64,000 bases of DNA. Origin: Iris pallida. Lineage: Eukaryota; Streptophyta; Magnoliopsida; Asparagales; Iridaceae. Positions within the stretch are counted from its first letter, which is position 1, and each line of letters opens with the position of its first letter. This document shows, one piece after another, positions 21,258 through 33,660 of the stretch. Position numbers and translations under genes: made by a program. The notes below the pieces were generated by a model. That model ran no database searches. It was not told where the DNA came from and saw nothing but the letters and a program-made list of their open reading frames with translations. The DNA lies in the NCBI GenBank assembly GCA_029216955.1, contig JANAVB010016200.1, positions 1,283,675 through 1,347,674 on the forward strand, read 5' to 3'.

Positions 21258-22154
21258 TTGAAGATCAAAGTCAAAGGGCGAATCCAACCCCAACCTGTCA
21301 ACAATCAACCTCTGATGATCAAGGTCAAAGGAAGAACTCAAGCTTCATCTGAGGAATCAGTGAATGTTCCTGCTAAAATCCAAGTTCAACATCTTATGAT
21401 CAAGGTCAAAGGGCGTACTTCTTGTACGAATGATCCAGAACCACCATTGATCGTCAATCTTGGCAAGTCTACGCAGAAGATGGATGATGGTCCATTAGTG
21501 ATTAATCCGAAGCGTAGCAGTCAAATTGTAAATGATGTAAATATTGATCATTCTGTACTTTCTAATATCAATGAAGATTTCCTTTTTGAGTATATGGCTG
21601 TCAAATTTGTTGAAAGAATGACTTTATCGTCTGATAATCAAAGTTATCAGTATAAAGATGGCATAGACATAGAGAAAACCTTATACATTGACCATAAGAA
21701 AAATTTCTTTCCTCCTCATGTCGATGTTGGATCTTATGCTCAAAGGTTCCTAACATCTTCTCCCTATCTTCTTCCTGTAGTCGCTTCATCGCAAACTTGT
21801 GTAACTTATAGACGTCATGAAGAATCTTATTTCGTGATTCCGTCTGATAAGAAAAATAAGTACCAAATTATGTTTGGCCTGGCTAGAAATATCCCTGTTG
21901 CTCAAACAGATGATCTGAGACATAAAGATAAAGGAAAAATTCGAATTGACAAATATAGTCAACAATCTCTCAAGATTATCCAGAATATGGGATATGATTT
22001 GAAGACTATGCAAGGTCTCAATCAAGGCAAGGGTAGACGATTACCATTATGTGGTGATCCGTTTTACCAGAAAACTCATTGTGGGTTGGGATATGATCCG
22101 TCCCATATGTTTAATAACGATATACAAGAAGAATTCTCTTCTAGCTCTTCATAA
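21258..22154 (+). pseudogene. pol: Ogre-like protease-RT linker with G-patch-like motif
   Basis: This 298-codon open stretch lies between protease and RT. The N-terminal part has three or four repeats of about 18 residues with the core MIKVKGR. The C-terminal part has a glycine-rich motif GYDLKTMQGLNQGKGRR (21989-22039) that resembles a G-patch, an RNA-binding motif reported in some retroelement polyproteins. After it the frame continues toward RT but is cut by the solo LTR at 22359. The role in this element is unknown. Confidence 0.6.
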
Positions 22155-24309
22155 TCATCAGATTCTGAAGAAATCTAATTCATCGAATCTGATACGTCTC
22201 ACTCCTCATATGTTAGAGAAAGTTATTATGATGAATCTGAGCAAATATTTTCTGTCAACATGGTTCAAACTGATGGTGAATCTGAACCATTTGAAAATGA
22301 TCCTTGGGCTCAACAGATGGACACTCAACGGGAACTTCGTTTGAACAGCGACAACCACTGTAACGCCCCAGTCCCAAAATACGTAGGACTAGGAACGTAG
22401 ACATGCCAGCTGTATTCATACGAAGTATACTCCAATATATAAACCTCGAATGAATACATAAGCTGTAAAATGCAGTAGAACCATAACTAATCTCATCCAC
22501 ACAAAATAAATGAATAGAAGATCTCATATAATCAACTATGAAATTGTCATTTGGTACATGTAGTTGGACGGAGACAATTCTACTACCAACTATGAAAAGA
22601 AATACATGATAAGTAAAAGAAAGATTTTGGGGAGCGAAGCGAAGATGATCCAAGTGCATCATCCTCGAAGAAATAGCGATGACCACGGCTAAGGCTAAAG
22701 CACCTGCGAAAGACAATAGCACACACCTGGAGAGATAACCAGGTCCTCAGAGGGACGTAACAAGACACATAATATCATGCCATATAAACTGAATAAATAT
22801 TGCTCAAATAAATAATTAAATCGAATTATAATATGGTCCAATACGCACCTACTGAACGAGCGTACCATCCCCCAACCAAACAAGGACAGGAGATGGTAAA
22901 CTAATTCACGACGACGTATCTTTCTATGCCATGAATCCAATATGGTATCCGGACCCCAACAAGGTTCAATACCTTCTCATCGAAGTAGTAAGTCACACCT
23001 ACAACCAAACAAGGACAAGATGTGACAAACTAATCCGCGACAAGTTATTGTTCCAAGCCACGGTCAGATACAAGTACCCAAACCAAAAGTACTCGTACCT
23101 AACGGATAAAGGTGCCTAACCGTTTTAAGTAAAATGTAGTTTAAGAACAATTCTTTACGCATGGGCCCTGGCTAAATAGGATCGGCGTAGTCCGCCTTGG
23201 GCACCAGAGGCCCCATCAGTAAGAGCATGACGTTCCGCAGAATCGTCAGTGTCCGTCAGTAATCATGGGTCATCAATCCCGTATCTCCAGCGGAGAGTCC
23301 GGGTCACAAGGGAAGTGCATCGAAGCCCATACGCGAAGGAATTGTCCTCCCCGCCCAATGCCTACTGTGTTGTATCCATAACACAAACCACTATAACCGC
23401 TAAGTCAAACTAGCATGCAATCTCTATTAGCGGTTATTCCTATCGTACGGCTTATACGTACTGGTGGCCAGCCAATCATGCACTTCCGTGTCCTATATGC
23501 GACACACAACTTCGTGTTACAATGTGTCAAGGCCAATGAATGCAACACACAAAGGTGGTCCCTTAAATCTAGGTTTAATATGTAAAAAATAATACATAGC
23601 AGGAAATATAAATGAACGGTAAGTTCTAACAGTTTATGCCATGTATCACAGTTTATTTTGCATAAAGAAATAAATAATGCATGAAATATGAGCTAAAAAA
23701 TAAACAGCAAATGGCAAGGTGTCTTGCCTGGTAGGACGCCTGGTGTGCTATGATGATCAAAGTGGCACGATCTGCAACTTCGATGCAATAACTATGCAAG
23801 GTGACCTCTGTTGGTGACACGGACAGTTCCATTGGGTCCAGAAGGGTCAATTTGGTTAGGGTGGATATAAAGTAGTCTTGAAATTGGCGAAGGAATAGGA
23901 ATAACGGGATTGGTCATGGAAAGGAGAAAATCAAAGAAAATGGATAATAATATATTATGATTTTTGAAGACTATTTATAATTTTTGAAAACTATATTTTA
24001 ATATCCCAAAATATTTTATAAATAGTAAAATCAATGTAAGTCAAAAACTATAGTTTACTTAGTAAAATATTTTATATAAGTACTTGAGAATATATTTTAT
24101 TAGTCGAAATAGATTTTGGATAGATAATTGAAAATATGGAAAATCATTTCCTTCAGGCTAGAATACTTTATGAAAAATATAATTTTTGGTAGCACTATAT
24201 TTATTAGTAAAACATTTTAGATGAATGCTAAAATATATGGAAATCATTTTTAAGAAAAAGCTCTATATTTGCAAAATAATACCTATCTTTTTATGCTAGC
24301 CATAAATAT

Positions 24310-24319
24310 TTAACAAAAC

Positions 24320-24351
<32 letters not shown>

Positions 24352-24560
24352 TAATGGTAATACTACTGATAATTAATGAAGTATATCCTACAAGAAAATA
24401 ATAGACATATAATAATAATGATGATAATGATAGTAATAAGGATAATAATAATAATGATAAAATACAAAATACACCATTAAAATAACAATTAAATAAAAAT
24501 TAAAAAAACAATTAAAATAATAATAATAATAATATAATAATAATAATAATATAAGAAATA
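24310..24560. repeat. AAT-type microsatellites in solo LTR C
   Basis: Interrupted runs of AAT/ATA trinucleotides occur at about 24318-24348, 24410-24450 and 24518-24555. The same LTR position is expanded in the other family C copies (29180-29430 and 52440-52710). Confidence 0.9.
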
Positions 24561-24649
24561 ACACAATAGCAAAATAACTAAATAAAGCTAAAAAAACACA
24601 AAAAAAGAAAGATCAATAGAACTAAAAATCAGCAAGGGCTCCTGTTCCC

Positions 24650-25450
24650 TGTTAGAAAAGGGGGGGAACGATCGAGAGTAGAGAGAGAGGAGAGCAGAGA
24701 GAGGTGAGAGAGAGTCAGCGAGGAGTGAGGCTGAGAGAGCGGGCGGAGGTTCGGAGTGGGGGTTTCGCGCGCGTGGGCGGCGACGAACTCCGGCGCGGCG
24801 GAACGCGGAAGGGTGCACGCGCGGTGGGGGAGATGACCGAGCGCGATGACAGGTTTGAAGTCGGGTAAGGGTGGCGGACGGTACTGGGAAGGGCGACCGG
24901 GGTCGCGGTTGCTGGGCGCGAGGCGGAGGCTGAGGCTGAGGCTGGGCGCGCGGCCTGGGAGGCGGCCGGGAACGGCGCTGCGGGGGATCAACGGAAAGAG
25001 GAGGAGGGAGAAGCGGCGGATGCGGCGAGCGGCTTGCCAGAGCACGACGGATGGAGGGCGGTTCGCCGGAGGTTAGTTCTAGGTTAGGTTTTCTATTTTT
25101 GGGAATTTTGTTTGGGCTCCAGCGATGGCCGTGGGAGCGGTGGTGACAGGTTAGTGGTTGGTCGTGTTTGGGGTGTGGTGGAAGGGCTCGTCGGGGCAAC
25201 GAGCAGGTGGTGGCTGGCCGGGGCTGGACAGTAGGCTGGGGTGGGTTTGCTGGTGTCGGGGTTCAGGGTCGTTGGTAGCGGCGGCAATGGTGTTGGTGGT
25301 GGTGATGACGGTGATGGTCGGTGGTGATGGCAGCGGGCTGTGCTCGGGGTGGGCATGGTGGAGATGGTGCTGGGATTGGCAGAGGGTGAAGGTGGCTGCA
25401 GTGACGGTGGTGGGAAGACGTGGGCAGATGGTTAGGATTAGGATTAGGGA
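24650..25450. other. GC-rich block of LTR C
   Basis: About 800 bp of high-GC, CpG-rich sequence lies in an otherwise AT-rich LTR, downstream of the minus-strand TATA box. It would therefore form the transcribed R/U5 leader. It opens long proline/arginine-rich frames on the minus strand that look like composition artefacts. Degenerate telomere-like GGATTAGG repeats lie at 25432-25452. Confidence 0.75.
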
Positions 25451-25700
25451 TTAGGAATCGTGTCCAAGTGTCGGAGACGGAGATTATGTTGGAAAGATTT
25501 GGTGTACGTATCCGGTATGTCGGACACAAAGAAGACGATGTACATGTAAAAATAAGGATAGTGGAAGACACCCGGGGTCGGACCCGAGGCCGTCACGGCT
25601 GACACTAGGATGGATGGAACACCGACACGAGGCACACCTATTTGTGGTAGAATAATTTGTGTAGACAATTTGGTGGATGATAAATTGGAGGAGTACCTGC

Positions 25701-25709
25701 CTATTTATA
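25701..25709 (-). promoter_or_regulatory. TATA box of solo LTR C
   Basis: On the minus strand this reads TATAAATAG followed by GCAGGTACTCCTCC. The other two family C LTRs conserve it at 30626-30634 and 53907-53915, which supports both the promoter call and the minus orientation. Confidence 0.8.
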
Positions 25710-26339
25710 GGATGTGGGAATTCTCAATAAGATAAGGATTAGGATATTTAAAACCCAATTTAGATATTTCCTAATTTAATTTAAAGCAATCAAATCCAAA
25801 TCCAAATCCATATCTAATTTAAATCAAATTAAATTCTCTTAGTTTAAAATAAATGGGATAAATCAAATTACAAATATAGATATTCATTTACTATTTAAAA
25901 CGTATCCATAAATCAAATCAAGATTTAAATTTCTACAATAATTTCAAAATATTCTAAAAATACCATAATAATTTCGAAATGCATTATTAATTAGAATAAA
26001 CTTAAATAAATATTTATGAAAGATATGTAAGCACAAATAATGCATACATGATTAAGCCTTTCCTAGTATACAATAAAATATTATTATGATTAATAACTGC
26101 TAAATACAAAAAGGCTTTTTATAACAAGAATAATAATTATATATAATATTTTGAAAGTGTATAATAAAATAGAAAAAATGTTTTTCTAAAATATGGACGC
26201 TCGCACATATTCGCATTCGTCGAGCAAAAATAAATAAATAAATAAAATTTCGTGCGCGACGTACAATATAAAATTTTAAATCAGTACCAAATTTAATATA
26301 TATAAAAAAATAGTAGAAATTTAGGGGTTTTACAACCGC

Positions 26340-27600
26340 CTACAGAGGATGAGATTGTCCAGATTGATGTTGGAGATGGAACTACGCCTAAACCAATATT
26401 CATCAGTAAAAACCTTTCTGAGGATGAAAAGGAAGAGTTGATAAAACTGATCAAAGAATATATTGATATCTTTGCATTAGAGTTATGAGGATATGCCGGG
26501 TCTAGATCCTAAAGTTGCTACTCATAAACTCAATATCTTCCTAATGCCAAGCCTGTAAAACAACAGCAACGGCATTTTCGACCATATATGATGGATGCAA
26601 TTGAGGCGGAAGTCAAAAAGCTAATCACATGTGGCTTTGTTCGTGAAGAACAACACCCGGACTGGGTTGCTAACATTGTTCCTGTTATGAAGAAGAACGG
26701 AAAAGTCCGAGTTTGCATAGATTTTCGAGATCTTAATGCAACTTGTCCAAAGGATGAATTTCCACTTCTGATTACTGATGTCATGATAGACAATATATGC
26801 GGTTTTGAACGCATGTCTTTCATGGATGGATTCTCAGGATATAATCAGATTAAGATACATCCAGAAGATGAGAAGCATACTGCTTTTCGTACACCCCTTG
26901 GGGTTTACTGCTATACGGTTATGCCGTTTAGTCTTAAAAATGCCGATGCCACGTATCAACGGGCTATGAGCAACATCTTTCAAGAACATCTATGGAAGAC
27001 AGTTGAATATTACGCAGATGACATTGCTGTTAAGAGTCGATCAAAAGATGATCACATTCAAGACTTGAAGACAGTATTTGAATTGATGCATCAACATCAA
27101 TTGAAAATGAACCCTACTAAGTCTTTCTTAGGAGTTTCCAGTGGCAAGTTTTTAGGATTTGTCATTACTTCTCAAGGTATCCATGTTGATCCTGATAAAG
27201 TTAAAGCAATTCTTGAAATGCGTCCTCCTCGTAATCTGAAAGAACTCCGTGGCTTTCAAGGTCGCATTGCTTATATCAGGAGATTTATATCTAATCTCTC
27301 TGGGAGATGTCAACCTTTCTCCCGTCTATTAAAGAAGGATGTATCATTTGTTTGGGATGAAACGTGTCAGAACGCCTTCAATGACATCAAGCAATACCTT
27401 ACAAATCTACCTGTTCTGGTACCTCCAGTGGTAGGATGACCATTTTTGCTATATGTTCGAGCTTTGGATCATTCACTTGGTGCTCTTCTTGCACAAAAAA
27501 GTAATATGGGGCATGAACAAGCAATTTATTATCTTAGTCGAATGATGGTCGGAGCTGAACACAGGTATACTCTGTAGAAAGGGAATGTCTGGCCTTGGTT
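26340..27600 (+). pseudogene. pol: Ogre-like reverse transcriptase and first RNase H
   Basis: RT coding resumes after the solo LTR with PKPIFISKNLSEDEKEEL, then a stop near 26488 and a frameshift. The long open part is 26588-27439. It holds the palm motifs MDGFSGYNQIKIHPEDE (first catalytic Asp) and YADD (27011-27022), and the thumb/connection MRPPRNLKELRGFQGRIAYI. A stop at 27437-27439 is followed in a nearby frame by the start of RNase H with ALDHSLGALLAQ and AIYYLSRMMVGAEHRYT, then another stop near 27575. RT itself keeps its catalytic residues, but the polyprotein is broken. Confidence 0.88.
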
Positions 27601-27889
27601 TTTGTTGTCCAAAAGACAAGACATTATGTGACAGGACAGACTATTCATGTTATCTCCAGAATAAATCCCATTCGGGTATTAATGAGAAAACCGAGCATTA
27701 TTAACTCTAGGTTAGCTACCTTGGCGATGTTGCTCACTCCTTATGACATGGTTTATGTACCTCAAAATCAGTGAAGGGTCAAGCATTAGTTGATTTCTTA
27801 GCTGCTCACCCTATACCTGAAACATCGAAGCTATATGAGGACATTCCAGATGAAGTCGTAGATTGCAACATGACTTTGAAGGATGACAT

Positions 27890-28303
27890 CTGGCAATTTA
27901 TTTGATGGAGCATCACGGGTTGGACCTAAAGGTAATTATCTCTGGAGTAGGAATCGTCTTGGTTTCTCCTGATAAAATGGTCATATACCGTGCCAACTCT
28001 CTCAATGAGCCATGCTCTAACAATATAGCAGAATATAATGCTTTGCTGATTGGTCTCCAAGTAGCAAAACAATTGGATATTGAGTTCCTAAAAGCTTATG
28101 GAGATTCTCAACTAATTGGTAATCAAGTTAGAGGAACTTATGAAGTCAGAAATCCTGATCTCATCCCTTATCATCAAGTGGTAATCGAGTTGATCCTTTC
28201 ATTCAAAGGATTCTTCATCGAATTCGTGCCACGTTCTCAAAATGTGGAAGCTGATGCTCTTGCTAGCTTAGCTGCAGACTTGGCTGTTCCAATTCGAAGA
28301 TAA
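27890..28303 (+). pseudogene. pol: Ogre-like second (archaeal-type) RNase H
   Basis: This second RNase H domain between the first RNase H and integrase marks the Tat lineage. The start FDGASRVGPKG (27901 onward) carries the first catalytic Asp. A frameshift near 27935 moves the reading to the 27902-28303 frame. There VGIVLVSP, EPCSNNIAEYNALLIGL (catalytic Glu), the YGDSQLI Asp and the C-terminal NVEADALASLAA Asp are all visible. All four expected acidic residues appear to be present, though in two frames. It ends in a stop at 28301-28303. Confidence 0.85.
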
Positions 28304-28962
28304 AATACAATTACTTTGTTGGACCGAGACTTATTCTGTGTCAAGAATAATTTTTATATTGAACAGAGTTATACTACAGAGTCAATTTCCCAGCAGAAGG
28401 ATTGGAGAAGTCCATTCATTGATTATGCGGTTTATGGCATTTTACCTGAAGATCCAAAAGAAGCTGCATCAATCAAGAGACGATCATTTTGATTTTACTA
28501 TGATTCGTCCTTACATATGTTATATCGTTCATACGATGGACTCTTGCTGCGCTCTCTCAGAAAGTGAAGATAAACAAACACTCCGTGAGGTCATGATGGT
28601 GTCTGTGGTGCTCATCAACCAGGTCCGAAATTACAAGACCGCATTCGAATAATGGGGTATTATTGGCCTTCTATGATAGCAGATGTTGTAGACTATGCCA
28701 GAAGGTGTAAAGCATGTCAGATTTATGCTGATTTTATTCACACGTCTGAATTCCTCCTACAACAGTCTCTTGGCCCTTCGAAGCTTGGGGCATGGATATT
28801 ATTGGGCCTATTAACCCCCCTTTGTTAAAGGACATCGGTTTATGGCTATAACCGATTACTTTTCTAGGTGGGCAGAAGCAGTTCCCCTTGCTGAAGTAAA
28901 AATATCTAATGTGATCAGCTTCATCAAACACCATGTCATTTATCGTTTCGGGATTCCTCGAC
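28304..28962 (+). pseudogene. pol: Ogre-like integrase, 5' part, cut by the N gap
   Basis: Remnants in more than one frame include an HHCC zinc-binding region (CGAHQPGPK, MGYYWPSM, CKACQIYADF) at about 28600-28735. The integrase core follows with the first catalytic Asp in AWGMDIIGPI (28795-28797) and an ITDYFSRWAEAVPLAEV stretch. Stops occur near 28303 and 28651, and a shift near 28770. The sequence stops at the N gap, before the second Asp and the Glu. Confidence 0.82.
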
Positions 28963-28975
28963 NNNNNNNNNNNNN
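28963..28975. other. Assembly gap (13 N)
   Basis: Thirteen unknown bases separate Ogre integrase from the interior of a family C LTR. No biological junction is visible across it: the Ogre 3' half and LTR, and the first ~1.8 kb of the family C LTR, are missing. The N count is unlikely to reflect the true gap size. Confidence 0.98.
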
Positions 28976-29179
28976 ATAAAATAATTTTTATAAATTATCT
29001 ATTTTAATTACTCAAGTAACTTGTATAAATAATTGATACTAAGAAAATAATAACATACATTTTATTTTAAGTATTTATCAAATCTCTTATCACATACTGT
29101 AGGACCAAGATCTTAAAAGTATTAATAATAAGAACAAAAAAACCAATTAAAATAACATCACAACATCAGCCTTAATAAA

Positions 29180-29394
29180 ATATTAATAATAATGATAATG
29201 ATAATAATATTATGATTATAACAATAATAAAATAATAATATAATAATATAATAATATAATATAATATAATATCATATGATATATAATAATAATATAATAA
29301 TAGTAATATATAATAATAAACAATAACATAATAATAATAATAATAATAATAATATAATAATAACAGTAATCAATGATATTAATAATAATAATTA

Positions 29395-29429
<35 letters not shown>

Positions 29430-29430
29430 T
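29180..29430. repeat. AAT/ATA microsatellite
   Basis: Long interrupted runs of ATA/AAT with AT stretches. This is the counterpart of 52440-52710 in the paired LTR, with different repeat lengths, as expected for a fast-changing microsatellite. Confidence 0.93.
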
Positions 29431-30625
29431 TATTGTGTTATACTATGTGTATATAACAGTTTATAAAATTAATGATTGTAAATACAATTATAACTATACT
29501 CATAATGTACACTAATATTTATACTAATAATCATATAACTAAAATAATCAACGATACTAATACACTATACATTAACTAATAATGATAATTATAATAATAA
29601 CAACATTACCAATAAAAATGATGATCCTCTTCGTCTGTGCTTTATTGGGAAGAAAGAACAAGAGAGTATGTGATGAAATCAAAAGCGGGAAGAAAGAAAA
29701 AGAGAGTGTGTGAGATGAAATCAAAGAGGGAAGAGAAAAAAAAAGGTGAGAGAGGAGAGCAGAGAACTGAGAGTGGGACACAGAGGAGAGAAGGGAGGGG
29801 TCTCCAGAGTTAATCAGCAGCGAGTAGACTCACCGAAGTTATCACAGCGGCGGCGGTGGAGCGCTTTGCTCGAGGGGGTTGCTGGTGCTGAGGGAGAGGG
29901 AAACACGAAAGAGAGATGGGTCTGGCTCACCATGGGGGCTCGATGGATCTGTCGCGCATAGTTGCTAGCGCTGGCTCGAGGACACCGGGTTGTTGGTGTT
30001 CGTTAGGAGCCCCGGTGGAGGATCTCGACGGCGATGCGGAGCCACGCTCGCTAGCCGACATGAAGGCTACACGGGGAAGATCTAGTCAGTATGGTGTACA
30101 TGGCCTGGTCGTTGTCGAGAAAGAGGAATAGCGGTGGTCGTGGCGTCGAGCGCGGCGTCTGGTAAGTGATGTCACTTTTGGGGGTTTTGGGAGAGATGCG
30201 TTGGGTGATGGCCAAGGTTGGTAGGGTGGTGTTGGCCAGGAACTTTGGCCGAAGTGGGGCTGCGCCGATCGTGGCACGGTTTATCTTGGGTGATGCTTGG
30301 TCGGAGAAGGAGACGGGTGTCACGGCGGTAGCCTGGCTGGAAATTGGTGGCTGCCGGGACAGGAATGACCAACGCCAGAGTTGGGTAGCGGTTGTCGGAG
30401 TGATGCTTTTTGTAGCGATGACCAGGTGTTTACAGTGAAGGCGGGGCTGGCTGATGGTGGGACAGAAACTTAGGGTTAGGATTTGATTTGTGTCGGGTGT
30501 GTCTGACACGAAGGAGATGCTACGTACCATGTAAATATGGAATAAGATTTGGTCACGGACACGATGCACTTATTTTTGGTTGTGGAGAATTTGTGGATGT
30601 GAGGAATTTATGGAGGTGTACCTGC

Positions 30626-30634
30626 CTATTTATA
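30626..30634 (-). promoter_or_regulatory. TATA box of truncated LTR C
   Basis: The minus-strand TATAAATAG with GCAGGTACACC is conserved with 25701-25709 and 53907-53915. Confidence 0.75.
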
Positions 30635-31275
30635 GGATGTCAAAATTCCCAGTTGGATAAGGATTAGGAGTAGTTTAAACCCAAAATAGATAATTCGCAA
30701 CTTAATTTAAAATCAATCAAATCCAAATCTAAATAAAAATCTAATTTAAATCTAATTAAATTTTGTCTTTTAGTTTAAAATCAAATAAGGTAAATCATAT
30801 TTCAATTATAGATATTATTAAACGATTTAAAACATATCCATAAATCAAATAAAAATTTAAATTGCCACAACAATTTCAAAATATATTTTCTAAAAATACA
30901 TATATAATAATTTTGAAAATTATGTTATTATTAAAATAAACTAATAAAATATTTATGAAATGTATGTATGCACGAAGAATTTTTTATTTATTAATAATAA
31001 CTGTTTAAACGAAAGCTTTTATAAATAAAATAATAATTTGGAAACTTTGATATGATAACAAAATAATTATTATGTATATTATTTTGAAACTATAAAAAAT
31101 AGAAATTATTTTTCCAAAATATGTATGCTCGCACATATTCGCACTCGTCGAGCAATTACGAAAAACAAAATTTTCGCGTGCGACGTACAATGCAACTACG
31201 CGACGTATAAATACAAAATAAAAAAATCAGTACCAAATTTATTAAAAAATATACTAAAAATTTAGGGGTTTTACA

Positions 31276-32574
31276 TCCTACCCAACTTAAAAGAATTTCG
31301 TCCTCAAAATTAAAAATTAGTAGGGGGTGTGAAGGCACAAAGGGGTATCGATAGGATCGAGTTATTAAGCGGGGCGAAGAATTGACATTCTACAAAACAT
31401 GCATTAGGAAATTGCGATTTTAATAACGGCGAAAATAATCATGGGCTAACACAAGAATGAAATGAGTGAGGGTTAAAGTTTAATCAAGATAACCTGCAAG
31501 CATGGTATCAATAGAAATAAATTTAGGGATTTAGAAGATAGGCTTTCTTAAGAGTAGGTTGATAGCACGATTAAAAGAACGAATTAAGTTCACACCTAAT
31601 TTAAGTGATTAGATGGTTATGATAGGGTCGAGAAATGGACGGATAGATTAGGATGAAGATATAGCAACATCGAGTTATAATGGTCATAATCGATAGGAAG
31701 GCTAGAGGAAGTTCTAGTACATCGCCTTCGTCCTTCTAAAATAGGTGAAGGCGAACACAAATAAGGAGTTCGAAGGTGACGACATCGAATACGAATACTT
31801 GGTTCAAAGACGACCGAATAATTTCAAAGGAATTGTCAGACAGTCGCGGATGAGATTCTAAAGGCCAAGTTTAATTATGTTCCATCACGTAAATAATAGA
31901 CAAAAGCGAACCAAAGTGCACTTGGTTGATCAGACCATTATGCACCGGTTCTGATTAGATAATATGTTAGTGGGAGCTCTTCCAATAACATATGTCGTGA
32001 ACAAGCTCGATAAATCAATGAACTTGTAAATCTAGATTAAAGTAGCAATATTAGTCAATATGGTGAAATTAGGCACGAGCGTTTAAAATTGAGAGGGAGT
32101 ATAGTCGAACTTCTAATGGATCTAAGTCGTGTCATGTGATGGTCTTCATACAGTCATCCTATAATCTTCTTGTCCAAGTCTTTGGGTGGCTAGATGGGTT
32201 AGGGTCCTCTAAATTCTAGAATTTAAGCAAACTTACTGATATAGGTCACAAGGACAAAGCGATAGCTAGGTTATAAGACATTCTACCCAACTTAAAAGAA
32301 TTAAACTAATGGTGTTTTGGGACAAAAGTAACATGTCTAACTAGTAGGGGTCACCTTCCTAACCGCTAGCAAGCACGAAGGGAAGATAAGAATTATGATA
32401 AAAGGAATCAAGCAAGATGCAATCGATGAGTCGAACGGTAGTTCGAATATGGAATCGAAGAAAGAGTCAAGTATGTGGATGAGATCCTAAACTCTAATCC
32501 TATACGCAGGCTTGCTTGGTACGGTAAAGTAACCAAACAATTTATCTTGACCTGCATGGGCCACCACAAAAATA
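31276..32574 (-). other. Internal region of the family C element
   Basis: The left edge (31276-31310) on the minus strand reads like the end of a Tekay polyprotein, GAGGACGAAATTCTTTTAAG, followed by a short purine-rich tract at the 3' LTR. The middle has no ORF with recognisable content. The right edge on the minus strand begins 7 bases after the LTR with GTGGTGGCCCATGCAGGTC. This is shared with the leaders of elements D and E and marks the primer-binding/leader region. Confidence 0.65.
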
Positions 32575-33660
32575 TGTAACACCCCAGTCCCAAAATATAT
32601 AGGACTAAGAACGTAAACATGCCAGCTGTATTCATACGAAGTACATAGGCCTCGTATGGATACATAAGCTGTAAAATACAGTAGAACCATTACTAATCTC
32701 ATCCACACAAAATAAATGAATAAAAGATATCATATAATGATAATGAATTATCTTGATACAATATGTTGGGCGAAGACAAATCCACTACCAACAAATAAAA
32801 GAAAAATACATGAGAAAAGAAATAATTTTTGGCGAGCGAAGCGAAGACGATCCAAGTGCAATCATCCTCGAAGAAATAGAGATGGTTACGGCTAGAGCTA
32901 GAACACCTGCGAAAGACAAGAGCACGCACCTGGCGAGATAACCAGGTCCTCAGAGGGACGTAAAAAGACACATAATATCATGCCATATAAACTGAATAAA
33001 TACTGCTCAAATAAATAAGTCAATTGAATTATAACATGGTCCAATACACACCTATTGAACTAGCGTACCATTCCCCCAACCAAACAAGGACAGGAGATGG
33101 TAAACTAATTCACGATGACGTATCTTTCCATGTTATGAACCAATATGGTATCCGGACCCCAACAAGGTTCAATACCTTCTCATCGAAGTAGTAAGTCACA
33201 CCTACAACCAAACAAGGACAAGATGTGACGAACTAATCCGCGACAAGTTATTGTTCCAAGCCACAGTCAAATACAAGTACCCAAACCAAGAGTACTCATA
33301 CCTAACGGATAAGGACGCCTAACCAATCTAAATGAATGCAATTTTAAGAATAGTTTATGGTCGCATGACTACCGTGTCAAGTCAAAAAATTACCAATACT
33401 GTACCTCAGTAGCGAGTCACAACACCATATACTATTCCTCAGTATCGAGCGAGTCTATAGCATATAGTCTACCTATCGTTCCTCAGTAGCGAGCGAGTCT
33501 ACGATAGATAGGGTGGTAGTCAACTTTCGATCATGTTCTCCCCCCAATGCCAACTCATAACTGCTAAGTCTTCTAGCATGCAATTCTATTAGCAGTTATT
33601 TCCTAACACACGGCTTATACGTACGGGAGGCCAGCCAATCACGCATGTCCGAGTCCTATA
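32575..33660 (-). repeat. Family C 5' LTR, left part
   Basis: It starts TGTAACACCCCAGTCCC on the plus strand and matches 22359-23510 of the solo LTR. It stops at GTCCTATA, where element D is inserted. The last five bases CTATA (33656-33660) are the target duplication, repeated at 51482-51486. Confidence 0.92.

Larger units (their letters stand above)
22359..26334 (-). mobile_element. Solo LTR, family C (Tekay-like), inserted in the Ogre element
   Basis: On the plus strand it runs from TGTAACGCCCCAGTCCC to TTAGGGGTTTTACA. On the minus strand these are the usual LTR start TGTAAAACCCC and end GGGGCGTTACA. Flanks are ACCAC (22354-22358) and ACCGC (26335-26339), a target duplication with one mismatch. 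The Ogre linker reads up to it and RT coding resumes right after. At 3976 bp it is long for an LTR. It is the same family as the LTRs at 28976-31275 and 32575-54562. Inside are an AT-rich U3, a TATA box, a GC-rich block (24650-25450) and AAT microsatellites. No internal region or partner is present, so it arose by LTR-LTR recombination or was left by deletion. Confidence 0.92.
15620..28962 (+). mobile_element. Tat/Ogre-like Ty3/gypsy element, truncated at the N gap
   Basis: The element has a 5' LTR (15620-16715), an 18-base primer-binding site of the Ogre type, a long leader, decayed gag, protease, RT, RNase H, a second archaeal-type RNase H and the start of integrase. The second RNase H before integrase is diagnostic of the Tat lineage. 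The 3' end and 3' LTR are lost at the gap. The coding part is interrupted by a solo LTR at 22359-26334. Numerous frameshifts and stops make it a relic. It is inserted in the gypsy RT relic at 15619. Confidence 0.88.
28976..31275 (-). repeat. Family C 3' LTR, truncated by the gap
   Basis: It aligns with 52250-54562 along its whole length at high identity and ends TTAGGGGTTTTACA. It contains AAT microsatellites (29180-29430), a GC-rich block (29800-30460) and a minus-strand TATA box at 30626-30634. Its outer ~1.8 kb is missing at the gap. Confidence 0.88.

Noticed and set aside
24588..25199. 203-codon minus-strand ORF rich in Pro and Arg
   Set aside because: It lies in the GC-rich block of LTR C, has low-complexity composition, no recognisable domain, and the aligned LTRs do not keep the frame.
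25430..25455. Telomere-like repeats
   Set aside because: Only a few degenerate GGATTAGG units inside an LTR; not an interstitial telomere array.
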